Source: Syntrophaceae bacterium UBA6252
Lineage (GTDB): Bacteria > Desulfobacterota > Syntrophia > Syntrophales > UBA6807
Assembly (NCBI GenBank): GCA_002441265.1
Contig: DJVQ01000067.1
Location: forward strand, 11,308-50,515
Direction of reading: 5' to 3'
Length of the DNA: 39,208 bases
A program made the position numbers and the translations under genes. The notes under the pieces are model-generated. The model saw only the letters and a list, made by a program, of their open reading frames with translations. It did not search any database and was not told the origin of the DNA. Shown here in pieces: positions 26,243-34,404 of this stretch (position 1 is its first letter; the number at the start of each line of letters is the position of its first letter).

Positions 26243-28144
26243 CTAGACGTTTCTGAGATCACTTCTTTTCAAAGGGATGATCTCGTGCGGTTTCATCCGC
26301 GGTTCCTTACCGTCCGGAGAGGCACTCCCGCCTTTCCCTCCCGCTGGGAGCAAAGGACGATGCACGTTCCTTCCCGTGCGATCATCCGGCAGAACGGCGT
26401 TCGTCATCTTCCTTCGGTCGCCGTTGGACGACAGCCCGACGATCGAGGCAAGCTCGTGGGAAATCAGTTTCATCTGATCGGCCTGGCCGCTCATTTCTTC
26501 CGACGCAGATGCCGATTCCTCGGCATTAGCGGCCGTTTTCTGGGTCACCTGGTCCATCTCCGCCACGGCTTTGCTGATTTGATCGATTCCATGGGCCTGC
26601 TCGTCCGATGCCTCCGCGATTTCGCTGACCAGCGATCCCACTTTGGAGGTGTTTTCGGAAACTTCCATGAAGGCCTGATTGGTTTCCGTTACGAGTTCGG
26701 AACCGTCCTTGATTTTTTTCACGGTTTCCTCGATCAACCCCGCCGTATTTTTAGCGGCTTCGGCGGCACGCAAGGCCAGATTTCTGACTTCTTCCGCAAC
26801 GACGGCGAAACCGGAACCCGCTTCGCCCGCTCTCGCCGCTTCCACGGCCGCGTTCAGGGCCAGAAGGTTCGTCTGAAATGCAATTTCATCGATGGTCTTG
26901 ATGATTTTGGATGTTTCATTGCTTGACGTCGAAATTTCCTCCATGGATCTGATCAGATCCTCCATGGAGCCGTTCGCCTTTTGGACCACCTGGTTCGCCT
27001 GCTTCATGAGGCCGTCCGCCTGCCGCGCATTCGCCGCATTCTGCCTGGTCATGGAAGTCATCTCCTCGAGGGCCGATGAAGACTCTTCAAGCGACGACGC
27101 CTGTTCGGACGCGCCTTCGGAAAGGGACATGCTGGCCGATGCCACCTGGGACGATGCGGACGAAATCTGCTCGGATGCGTCTTTCAACTCGTCCACGGAT
27201 TTGACGATCGGCCGCGTGATTTTTCGTGAGAAAAGGAAAATGACGACACTGGTCAATACGAGAAACACAAGGACGATGACGATGAGCCGGTTTCTCAGGG
27301 AGGTGGCCGCCTGGAGAAGTTCGTTCCTGTCTATCGTCGTTATGATCGACCAGCCCGTCAGCGCCACCGGGGCGAATCCCGCGATCTTGTCGACATCCTG
27401 AAAGGTGTAGGTCTCGATCCCGGTTTCTCCGGCCAGCATCCTGTCCGTGATTTTCTTCATTCCCTTGATATTTCTAGTGTCCGTTTTTAGAACCAGTTCC
27501 CTGTTCGGGTGGGCGATCATGATGCCCTCTTTGTCCGTCATGAAGGCGTATCCCGTTTCACCGATCTTCACGGAGACGATGCGGTCCGCGATTTCGTCGA
27601 GTTTGAGGACGGCTCCGACCGCACCGACGAATTCCTTGTACTCCCCGTAAAGGGGGACACAGACCACGGATATGGGATTTCCGGTTCTTTCCGATTTGAC
27701 GGGGGATCCGATCGAGGCCTTTCCATTTTTCGCGTTGACGAAATAATCCTTTCCCTCCATGTTCGACCCGGAAAAGCGGCCGTCGCCGAAATCGGATCTT
27801 ACCGCGCCCGATGCATCCATCACGAAAACGGCTTCAAAAACCGAACCCAGCTTCTTCCACAATGCTTCGTTTCTATTCCCGGTTCCTCCGTTGAAATTCC
27901 CGGCGGCCAAGGCCATCTCGACGGCAGGGTCGGTTGACAGGAACGTAACGCTTTTTATTTTCTCGCGCAGCGTGACATCGACCATCTCCGCGAGACTCGT
28001 GGCACCCAGCCTCGCCCTTTCCCTGGCCAGCTTTCCGATTTCTTCGCCCGATTTCATGATTGAAATCAAACCGATGACCACCAGGGGTATCAGTACGACA
28101 ATCATGCCACCGGCAACCATTTTGAATCCCAATGTCCTTTTCAT
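26243..28144 (-). CDS. Methyl-accepting chemotaxis protein with periplasmic Cache sensor
   Basis: This 633-residue chemoreceptor has an N-terminal membrane segment (VAGGMIVVLIPLVVIGLIS), a periplasmic double-Cache domain (about residues 35-285) with the landmark YFVNAKNGKASIGSPVKSERTG, a second membrane segment (LIVIVLVFLVLTSVVIFLF), a short HAMP-like link, and the cytoplasmic signalling rod. The tip reads IDEIAFQTNLLALNAAVEAARAGE, the CheA/CheW contact sequence found in every MCP. No C-terminal CheR-tether pentapeptide is present. GGAGGTGAG precedes the ATG. It is preceded by a sigma-28-type promoter, as expected for a motility gene. The ligand is not fixed by sequence; dCache receptors often bind amino or carboxylic acids. 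Confidence 0.94.
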   Translation of the reverse strand: MKRTLGFKMVAGGMIVVLIPLVVIGLISIMKSGEEIGKLARERARLGATSLAEMVDVTLREKIKSVTFLSTDPAVEMALAAGNFNGGTGNRNEALWKKLGSVFEAVFVMDASGAVRSDFGDGRFSGSNMEGKDYFVNAKNGKASIGSPVKSERTGNPISVVCVPLYGEYKEFVGAVGAVLKLDEIADRIVSVKIGETGYAFMTDKEGIMIAHPNRELVLKTDTRNIKGMKKITDRMLAGETGIETYTFQDVDKIAGFAPVALTGWSIITTIDRNELLQAATSLRNRLIVIVLVFLVLTSVVIFLFSRKITRPIVKSVDELKDASEQISSASSQVASASMSLSEGASEQASSLEESSSALEEMTSMTRQNAANARQADGLMKQANQVVQKANGSMEDLIRSMEEISTSSNETSKIIKTIDEIAFQTNLLALNAAVEAARAGEAGSGFAVVAEEVRNLALRAAEAAKNTAGLIEETVKKIKDGSELVTETNQAFMEVSENTSKVGSLVSEIAEASDEQAHGIDQISKAVAEMDQVTQKTAANAEESASASEEMSGQADQMKLISHELASIVGLSSNGDRRKMTNAVLPDDRTGRNVHRPLLPAGGKGGSASPDGKEPRMKPHEIIPLKRSDLRNV

Positions 28145-28216
28145 GTTTTCTCACCTCCTGCTTCTATTTGACGGCACAGGAAATCCTGAAAAGGTTCCAT
28201 CGTCTCTACAAATTAT

Positions 28217-28243
28217 TTATCGGAAAAAATTAGAACATAATTA
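28217..28243 (-). promoter_or_regulatory. Sigma-28 (FliA)-type promoter of the chemoreceptor gene
   Basis: On the minus strand TAAT (28243-28240), exactly 15 bases, then TCCGATAA (28224-28217) match the TAAA-N15-GCCGATAA consensus at ten of twelve positions. The site lies about 73 bases before the chemoreceptor ATG. Confidence 0.75.
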
Positions 28244-28260
28244 ACAAAAATAGATTTATT

Positions 28261-28288
28261 TTGTATTGCATTTGTATTAAGATATAAT
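28261..28288 (+). promoter_or_regulatory. Sigma-70-type promoter facing the ankyrin gene
   Basis: TTGTAT (28261-28266), a 16-base spacer and a perfect TATAAT (28283-28288) lie in an AT-rich stretch. The ankyrin start is about 230 bases downstream, which leaves a long leader with no gene seen in it. Confidence 0.6.
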
Positions 28289-28520
28289 GTCGGTTTTGTG
28301 CTTTGTCATCAATAGATAACATTCCATCAGCCTCATTCCGTAAGCGACCGATATCCGTGCGGTCTACACGTCTTGTCGGGGCCGGGTTCATTTAGGATTT
28401 GACAACGGCGCGGCCTTCTTTGTAAGTTCGTTTCGCGTGGAAATCTGGGGATGGAGGATTCCGGGTGAACATGCCTGCCGCCCGGGGGGGACCGGGTTTC
28501 GATCGTCCGTTGAGCAATCC

Positions 28521-30140
28521 ATGAAAACACTCGGTGAGCTTGCCGAAAAGGGTTCCATCGATGCCTTCGGCGCCTGCCTGACGAGGAGGGCGCATCCGGC
28601 GCCGGAGCTGTTCCTGGCGATCCGTATCGCCCTTCTCTGGGACCAGCCGGAAAAGGTGCGGCTCCTTCTCGATGCCGGCGCGGATCCCCTTGAAATGAAC
28701 GAGGATAAGGATCAGTTGTTGAGCCACGCCGCCATGGGGGGGAATCCTTCCCTGGTTCGACTCATGCTTTCCTCGGGCTGCGATCCCCGTCATCGAAACA
28801 TTCACGGAAGAACCGCCTTGCATGAGGCGGCCCGATCGGGAAAAGTGGAAGCGATCGGCGTCCTGATGGAAGCGGGGGCAAGCCCCGACGTCCGGGATGC
28901 CCTGAAGCGGACACCGCTCAGCGAAGCCCTGAGCAACAATTATCCGCAAGCGGCACGAGAATTGATTCACAGGGGCGCCGATCTGTCCGCATGTACGTCG
29001 GACCGGGAACAGACCGTGCTGATGCTTGCGGCGGCGGCGGGATCCTCCGATATCGTGGGGATTCTTCTGAAAGAGGGGGCCGATCTGGAGAAGAAGGATT
29101 CCGATGGGTGCACGGCGCTCATGTATGCCGCAAGGTCCGGAAATCACGAAGTCGTGAAAATGCTCGTCGATGCAGGGGCGGATGTCCGCGAGGCGGACCG
29201 TCAGGGATTCGATGCCTTCCACTGGACCTCCCCCCTGTCGCCGGAAAGCGCCTCGTTTCTGCTGGAGCGCTCGTCCCTGTCGCCGGGAAAGGCCTCCAGG
29301 GCCTTATTGAAGGCTGCCTCTGACGGTCATGTCGAAGCGATTCGGGCATTGCTCGCGGGAAAGGCGCGCATCCAGCCTGCGGAAGAAGGGGGCGCGTCCG
29401 CACTGGAGAAGGCCGTGTTTTCCAGATCGCCGGAGGCATTGAACCTGCTTCTCCGGGACCCGTCCGTACAAATCGACTACAGAAGCGGGAAACTGCTGAG
29501 AACGGCGTTGATCACGGCCGCACGCACGGGCGACGCCGGCAAGGTCCGTGCCCTGCTGGAAAAGGGTGCCGATCGGGCGGTTGCCGATGTCTACGGGAAG
29601 AACGCAATGCAGTATGCCGCAGGTTTCGCCCGCACGGACATCCTGCAAATCCTGGAGAAACACGGAGCGGATGCGGCGTTGCGGGACCGGCAGGAAAGAA
29701 CGCTGCTGCATCTGGCGATCGGCGATACGGAATCGGCTTCGCCGGTTGCGTGCAGAAACGATACGGTGCGATGGCTTCTGAGCCGGAACGTGAATCCGAA
29801 TGCCAAGGACCAATCGGGCGTCACGCCGCTCATGCTTGCGGCATTTTTCGCGTACCCGGAGATTGTTCGTCTGCTGATCGAGCATGGAGCGGACGTCAAC
29901 GCGATGGATCAGGAAGGCCGCACCGCCCTGTACCATGCTGCGTGCCATGGAACCGACTATGGATACAACGATCGGTACGTACGCCCGAAGTCGAAAAAGT
30001 CCGACAAGGCGCAACCGGTGATCACGAAGCTTCTGGAATCCGGTGCCGATCCCGGTTTGTCGGGAACGCTCGTTGCGGCGGGAAAATGGCGATGGAGAGG
30101 GGCGGTGTCCCTCCTGAGGAAATACGGTGCGAAACGGTGA
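28521..30140 (+). CDS. Ankyrin-repeat protein
   Basis: This protein of about 539 residues is made almost wholly of ankyrin repeats, roughly a dozen units of about 33 residues. Clear copies are GRTALHEAARSGKVEAIGVLM, GCTALMYAARSGNHEVVKMLV and GVTPLMLAAFFAYPEIVRLLI, each near the TPLxxAA and VxxLLxxGAD positions; some central ones are degenerate. It has no signal peptide, membrane segment or enzymatic domain, so it is a soluble protein-binding scaffold. The ATG at 28521 has no strong ribosome site; a GTG at 28437 would add 28 residues that look unlike ankyrin. Its partner is unknown. Neighbouring chemoreceptor and arsenic genes give no clear hint. Confidence 0.88.
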   Translation: MKTLGELAEKGSIDAFGACLTRRAHPAPELFLAIRIALLWDQPEKVRLLLDAGADPLEMNEDKDQLLSHAAMGGNPSLVRLMLSSGCDPRHRNIHGRTALHEAARSGKVEAIGVLMEAGASPDVRDALKRTPLSEALSNNYPQAARELIHRGADLSACTSDREQTVLMLAAAAGSSDIVGILLKEGADLEKKDSDGCTALMYAARSGNHEVVKMLVDAGADVREADRQGFDAFHWTSPLSPESASFLLERSSLSPGKASRALLKAASDGHVEAIRALLAGKARIQPAEEGGASALEKAVFSRSPEALNLLLRDPSVQIDYRSGKLLRTALITAARTGDAGKVRALLEKGADRAVADVYGKNAMQYAAGFARTDILQILEKHGADAALRDRQERTLLHLAIGDTESASPVACRNDTVRWLLSRNVNPNAKDQSGVTPLMLAAFFAYPEIVRLLIEHGADVNAMDQEGRTALYHAACHGTDYGYNDRYVRPKSKKSDKAQPVITKLLESGADPGLSGTLVAAGKWRWRGAVSLLRKYGAKR

Positions 30141-30217
30141 GGAATCCGGGGCGTCATGTCGGCTTCACGGGAATTGCGGTTTCCGCGCTTTCGGCCGGTC
30201 GTCTCCGGCCTTCTTGG

Positions 30218-30246
30218 TTGACATCGTTCCGCGAATGTTATATTAC
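30218..30246 (+). promoter_or_regulatory. Possible promoter of the ArsF/ArsG operon
   Basis: A perfect TTGACA (30218-30223) is followed after 15-17 bases by the TATATTAC region (30239-30246). Spacing is not ideal for either -10 reading. It lies about 170 bases before the ArsF-like start, in the only gap that could hold the promoter. Confidence 0.5.
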
Positions 30247-30414
30247 GTTTCGGCAATATCAGACGCTCCGGGCGCCCGGACCGAGGGGCGGTGTTCCCAT
30301 GGAACGGAACACACCGCCGGGTCCCGGCAACGGGGGAAGCGGTCCGTCCGTATCCTCCTTCCTGAATATGCCCGGGAGCGTCCGGAAGAATCCCTTTTCG
30401 AGGAGGCTTTTCCG

Positions 30415-30870
30415 ATGGCGATCGGAAGATGGCTGCTTTTGGCACTGGCGGTTTGCATGTTCTCATTCTTTTGCGGGGCTTCCGGAGCGTTCCCCCGGTC
30501 CGCCGGGGCGGCACAGGACGGGAATGGACCGGCGAAGTACGTCCAGGTGTATTATTTTCACGGGAAAATCCGATGTTATTCCTGCAACAGAATCGAGCAA
30601 TTGACGGTGGAAACGGTGCGGCAGTTTTTTCAGAAGGAGTTGGAAACAGGACGCTTGAGGCTTTCCGTGGTGAATGTGGAAGACCCTGGAAACAGCCACT
30701 TCGTGAACGACTACCAGCTTTATTCCCAGTCCGTGATCCTTTCGGAGAGGGACGGCGGCCGGGAAGTGAAATGGAAGAACCTGATCCGGGTCTGGGAGCT
30801 TCTGAAGGACGACGACAGATTCAAGGAGTATGTCCGGACGGAGGTGGAGGCGTTCCTGGCGGCATCGTGA
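30415..30870 (+). CDS. ArsF-family exported thiol protein
   Basis: This 151-residue protein starts with a signal peptide or anchor (WLLLALAVCMFSFFCGASG). A small thioredoxin-fold domain follows, with VQVYYFHGKIRCYSCNRIEQLT (C54 and C57) and the conserved VNVEDPGNSHFVNDYQLYSQSVILS core. This pattern is that of the family named after ArsF, described as a subunit of a nitrophenyl/aromatic-arsenical nitroreductase in arsEFG operons. The enzyme assignment rests on family naming; the fold looks more like a periplasmic thiol-disulfide protein. GAGGAGG precedes the ATG at 30415; longer upstream frames lack a site. The ArsG-like permease follows. No ArsE-like gene is recognised next to it. Confidence 0.8.
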   Translation: MAIGRWLLLALAVCMFSFFCGASGAFPRSAGAAQDGNGPAKYVQVYYFHGKIRCYSCNRIEQLTVETVRQFFQKELETGRLRLSVVNVEDPGNSHFVNDYQLYSQSVILSERDGGREVKWKNLIRVWELLKDDDRFKEYVRTEVEAFLAAS

Positions 30871-30961
30871 CGGGTCCTCCAGGCTGTTCCAGCGGCGCGC
30901 GGCAGGCCTGCAGGGACCCTGAAGCGGCCGGGAACGCTTGGCCGTATGATTCGGTGAAAGG

Positions 30962-31021
30962 ATGAACATGAAAAAAAGAAGCCTGTTACGGATTTTCCGT
31001 TCCCGGGGGACGGGGGCATGA
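30962..31021 (+). CDS. Possible 19-residue leader peptide coupled to the ArsG-like gene
   Basis: ATG at 30962 (AAAGG just upstream) opens a short basic peptide, MNMKKRSLLRIFRSRGTGA, ending in TGA at 31019-31021. The stop overlaps the next start as ATGA. The ArsG-like gene has only a G-rich, poor ribosome site, so translation through this small frame could deliver ribosomes to it. No similarity to a known protein is claimed; it may also be chance. Confidence 0.35.
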   Translation: MNMKKRSLLRIFRSRGTGA

Positions 31022-31713
31022 GCGAACTTGCAGCCGGCCTGGGCATGGCGCTGTGGTTCGGGATCCTGACCTCCATCAGCCCCTGCCCGCTTGCCTCCAA
31101 CATCGCCGCCGTTTCCTATATCGGCGGTCAGAACGAAGGCGCCCGCCGCGTCCTCCTGGCGGGCGTCCTCTACACGGCGGGACGGGCCCTTACCTACACC
31201 GTCATCGGCGCGATCCTCGTTTCAAGCACCCGGTATATTTCCCTGGTGGCCAATTCCCTCCAGACCTGGATGAACGTTCTCCTCGGACCGTTCCTCATCC
31301 TCGTGGGACTCGTTCTTCTCGAGGTGATCCGTTTCGGGAGTTTCGGCATCCAGGGAGGGATCGGGGAGAAGGTCCAAAACCGCATCCGGGGGATCGGGAT
31401 CTGGGGCGCCGGGGTTCTCGGCATCGTTTTTGCCCTTTCCTTCTGCCCCGTGTCGGCGGCCCTGTTTTTCGGGAGTCTCTTTTCGATCGCATTCCAGTTC
31501 AATTCCCGGTTTGCCATGCCGGCCCTCTTCGGCGTCGGGACGGCCCTTCCGGTGATTGCCTTCGCTTTCCTCCTGGCCTTCGCCTCGGAGGGCATCAACC
31601 GGGTCTTCCAGGGCGTGACCTGGTTCGAGGGGTGGGCCCGGAAGATCACCGCCGTCATCTTCATCGGGGCGGGCGTGTACTACGTGATCCGGTACATCTT
31701 CGAATGGATCTGA
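31018..31713 (+). CDS. ArsG-family permease (CcdA/DsbD-like)
   Basis: This 231-residue protein has six membrane segments and belongs to the LysE/CcdA-like fold. Two membrane Cys residues are placed as in the electron-carrying CcdA proteins: C23 in SISPCPLASN and C143 in LSFCPVSAALFFG. This matches the family called ArsG, proposed as an exporter of trivalent aromatic arsenicals. The Cys pair leaves open a second role, passing reducing power across the membrane to the exported ArsF-like thiol protein encoded just upstream. Start at 31018 overlaps the possible leader peptide. It is the last gene before a separate promoter at 31754. Confidence 0.85.
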   Translation: MSELAAGLGMALWFGILTSISPCPLASNIAAVSYIGGQNEGARRVLLAGVLYTAGRALTYTVIGAILVSSTRYISLVANSLQTWMNVLLGPFLILVGLVLLEVIRFGSFGIQGGIGEKVQNRIRGIGIWGAGVLGIVFALSFCPVSAALFFGSLFSIAFQFNSRFAMPALFGVGTALPVIAFAFLLAFASEGINRVFQGVTWFEGWARKITAVIFIGAGVYYVIRYIFEWI

Positions 31714-31753
31714 CATCGCGGCCTTCCGGGAGAGAATCCTTTCCGCCCGCGGC

Positions 31754-31800
31754 TTGACAGGATGCGGGTGGAAAAGTATATTACTAATTAGTAATATACT
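31754..31800 (+). promoter_or_regulatory. Consensus promoter with a perfect 26-bp palindromic operator
   Basis: TTGACA (31754-31759), a 17-base spacer and TATATT (31777-31782) form a near-perfect promoter. The -10 box lies inside 31775-31800, a perfect palindrome with half-site AGTATATTACTAA. A dimeric repressor there would block transcription. No regulator gene is adjacent, and the site does not resemble the operators at 7712 or 8264. Confidence 0.88.
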
Positions 31801-31853
31801 AATTGAAAGAGCTCTCCGGCGGCGCAGGCCGGAGACGAAGGAGTGAACGTACG

Positions 31854-32912
31854 ATGATCGAAAAGCTTCTGATGGGAGGCCTTCTGGCCCTGAAGGATTA
31901 TATCGCGACCCACGTCCTGACCTGTCTTGTCCCCGCCTTTCTTCTTGCCGGGGCCATCGTGACCTTCGTAAGGAAAGAGGCGATCATCCGGTATCTCGGG
32001 GAGGGGGCCGACAAGATAAAGTCCTTTTCCCTGGCGAGCGTCTCCAGCTTTCTCATCGCCGCCTGCTCCTGCACGGTCATTCCCGTGGCGAGCGGGCTCT
32101 TTTACGGCGGGGCCGGCGTCGGGGTGGCCTTCATCATCCTGTGGGTGGCCCCGGCCTCGAACATTCTCGCGCTCACGTACACCGGAACCATCCTGGGAAG
32201 CTCCATGGTCCTTTCACGGATCGTGGCGGCCCTTCTCATGGCCTTCATTGTGGGATTCATCATGACGGCGTTTTTCGGAAAACGGACCGGGACCGCCCCG
32301 GCCGGCCCTCCGGCAGTTCCGGCGGAAGAGGAGAAGGTCGAACTCATCGGCAGAAACGAGATCATTCTTCTCGTTCTGATCGTTCTTTCCCTTCTGTCTC
32401 CGAATTATTTCGTCCAGAAAGGACCCTATCTGCTGAAGGTTCTGGTCTGGGGGGTCCTGACCGTCGTCACCGCCGTTTTCGCCCTCCGGGTGCTCACCCG
32501 GGAGCAGATCGAGGCATGGCTGCGGGAAACGTGGTGGTTCGTCCGGATCATTCTTCCCCTCCTTCTTGCGGGGGTCTTCATCGTGGGGATCATCGGGGCG
32601 CTGATTCCCGAGACGTGGATCCGGACATGGCTCGGCGGAAATTCCCTGTCGGCGTCCTTCCTGGCGACGTTGATCGGTGCAGTGAGCTATTTCGCCACCA
32701 TGACGGAGGCGCCCTTCGTGGACACCCTCATGAAACTGGGGATGGGGAAGGGACCGGCCCTGACGCTCCTTCTTACCGGCCCCGGATTGAGCCTCCCGAA
32801 CTGGATTGCCATCGCCCGGGTGTTTGGGGTAAAAAGAGCTGTTGTGTATGTGGTCACCATCGTTTTCCTGGGCACGGTCATGGGATGGTTTTTCGGAAAT
32901 TACATTCTCTGA
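31854..32912 (+). CDS. DUF318-type permease
   Basis: This 352-residue membrane protein has eight or so segments in two related halves. The first half carries SSFLIAACSCTVIPVASG, the CSC(T)xIP signature shared with the permease at 6792 (FCACSTIP); the second half carries FATMTEAPFVDTLMKLGMG and LTGPGLSLPNW. The halves are joined by a long polar loop (GTAPAGPPAVPAEEEK). Family members are linked with arsenical or other soft-metal export. GAAGGAGTG precedes the ATG. It begins the operon that continues with the small thioredoxin, 10 bases downstream, and the selenoprotein gene, and it is controlled by the palindromic operator. Confidence 0.88.
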   Translation: MIEKLLMGGLLALKDYIATHVLTCLVPAFLLAGAIVTFVRKEAIIRYLGEGADKIKSFSLASVSSFLIAACSCTVIPVASGLFYGGAGVGVAFIILWVAPASNILALTYTGTILGSSMVLSRIVAALLMAFIVGFIMTAFFGKRTGTAPAGPPAVPAEEEKVELIGRNEIILLVLIVLSLLSPNYFVQKGPYLLKVLVWGVLTVVTAVFALRVLTREQIEAWLRETWWFVRIILPLLLAGVFIVGIIGALIPETWIRTWLGGNSLSASFLATLIGAVSYFATMTEAPFVDTLMKLGMGKGPALTLLLTGPGLSLPNWIAIARVFGVKRAVVYVVTIVFLGTVMGWFFGNYIL

Positions 32913-32922
32913 GGAGGTTGCC

Positions 32923-33162
32923 ATGAAAATACAGGTCGCGGGACCGGGCTGTGCGCGATGCACGACGGTCGAGAAAAACGTGATCGAGGCGGTCGCTGAG
33001 CTGGGGATCGACGCGGACGTCTCCAAGATCAAGGATGTCAGGGAATACGCGAAGCTGGGGGTTCTGTTCACCCCCGCCATCGTCATCGACGGGAAGGTGG
33101 CGGTGGCCGGGAAGGTCCCGACGGTGGCGGACCTGAAGAAAATTCTTTCCGCCGCCCGGTGA
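32923..33162 (+). CDS. Small thioredoxin-fold redox protein (CxxC)
   Basis: This 79-residue cytoplasmic protein is the minimal thioredoxin type seen in archaea and anaerobes: strand, then GPGCARCTTVEKN with C10-C13, helix, strand, and the cis-Pro loop in VLFTPAIVIDGKVAVAGKVP. It should reduce disulfides or deliver a thiol-bound metalloid to the permease encoded directly upstream. In anaerobes such genes commonly accompany DUF318-type permeases. GAGGAGG precedes the ATG. Confidence 0.92.
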   Translation: MKIQVAGPGCARCTTVEKNVIEAVAELGIDADVSKIKDVREYAKLGVLFTPAIVIDGKVAVAGKVPTVADLKKILSAAR

Positions 33163-33199
33163 GACCGGCGGCACCCTCCGCTTCAAGGGGAAATATTCC

Positions 33200-34345
33200 A
33201 TGAATCTGCGATCCGCCTTGCGCAAATGCCTGCCGTTCGTGATGATTCTTTTCCTTTTCCCCGCTGTTTCCTACGGAAATGACGGAAACGCCGGGACGGT
33301 GAACCTGTTTGTCATTCACACGGGCAACGTGAAGGGGCGCATCGTCCCCTGCCCCTCCTGAGGAGGAGAACTGCTGGGCGGTCTGGCCCGGCGGGTCGCT
33401 TTCGTCCTCGCGCAGAAAGAGGCGGGCGCCGATGTGCTGGTTGTCGATTCGGGCAATCTCCTTCCCGACCTGTCCTCGGCAAAAGACCGGGAAAAGGCCC
33501 GTCTGGCCGGCGGGCTTCTGGTCAGGGCCTGCGAGCGGATGGGGACCGTTGCGGTGAACGTGGGACCCGCGGAGGTCTCTTTCGGGCCCGCCTTCTTCCG
33601 GGAGGCGCCCAACAGGGAGTTTCCCTGGGTGTCGTCCAACATCCTGGACGAAAAAGGGAAACCGCTCTTCCGTCCCTATGTCCTGAAGGAGGTCAGGGGA
33701 ATCCGGATCGCCGTCGTCGGGGTCGCCGGTCCGGAACTCGATCCCCGGGTCCGGAGCACCTTCGGCGGCGGGTGCTCGGTGGACGATCCGGTCCGGTCGG
33801 TCCGGAGAGTCACCGGGGAATTGTCCGGCCGGGCCGATGTGATCATCCTTCTCGCCTCCATGCCGGACGAGGAGATCCAGGGCCTTGCCGGGGAAAATCC
33901 CGGGGTCTGCTTCATCATCGGAGGCGAGGGGGACACGGTGAACCCGCCGTACTGGATCGGGAAGATCCCCGTCGTTTACGCCGGCATCGACGGAAAGTAC
34001 CTGGGCCGGCTGGAACTGACCTGCGGGAAGGGAATGAAGGGCTTCGTCGACAGCGGACGGGAGACCGGACTCCGCAAGGAAATTGACGATGTCGACAGGC
34101 GCAAGGACGTTCTGGAAAAGGCGCGGCGGAACAAGCCCACGGAAACCGTGGAGAAGATGATCGGCGAACTGGCCGCGAGGAAATCGAAGCTGGAGATGGA
34201 ATTGAACCAGGTCTGCTCCTGCAGCACGGAAAGCGGAAAGTTCCTGTGGGAAATCGTTCCCATGGAGTCTTTCTTCCCCGAGGACCCGGAAGTGCTTCAG
34301 TGGATGAAGGAACAGGGGCTGGAAGAAGCGCATCCTCCGTCATGA
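33200..34345 (+). CDS. UshA-like selenoprotein, UGA decoded as Sec
   Basis: ATG at 33200 opens a frame with a single internal TGA (33359-33361) and a TGA stop at 34343. Read with selenocysteine at residue 54 the product has 381 residues. A signal peptide (FVMILFLFPAVSYG) comes first, then VNLFVIHTGNVKGRIVPCPSUGGELLGGLARR. In these families the first part is the start of a metallophosphatase/5'-nucleotidase (UshA-like) fold, and the CxxU motif (C51-U54) replaces a CxxC. Later landmarks are VVDSGNLLPDL and NVGPAEVSFG. The end carries a coiled coil (DVDRRKDVLEKA onward) and a CSC motif. This agrees with the UshA-like (seleno)protein group from comparative selenoproteome work. A caller ignoring Sec would start at 33434. 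It acts in the periplasm; enzymatic role unknown. Confidence 0.87.
33373..33392 (+). promoter_or_regulatory. Bacterial SECIS-like hairpin of the UshA-like gene
   Basis: GCTGGGC-GGTCTG-GCCCGGC forms a seven-pair stem (one G-U) whose loop begins with GGUCU, 19 bases after the UGA codon, the same spacing as in E. coli fdhF. The loop encodes the Gly-Leu of the conserved GGLARR motif, so protein constraint may add to the match. Confidence 0.65.
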
Positions 34346-34404
34346 AATCGGTGCGCCGCTCCCATCGCGTTCCGGGCCCGGTGCCGGTACAAGGGGGAAA
34401 AGGT

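Noticed and set aside
28290..28520. A small RNA or riboswitch in the 230-base leader of the ankyrin gene
   Set aside because: No conserved riboswitch core, clear terminator or anti-terminator pair could be made out by eye.
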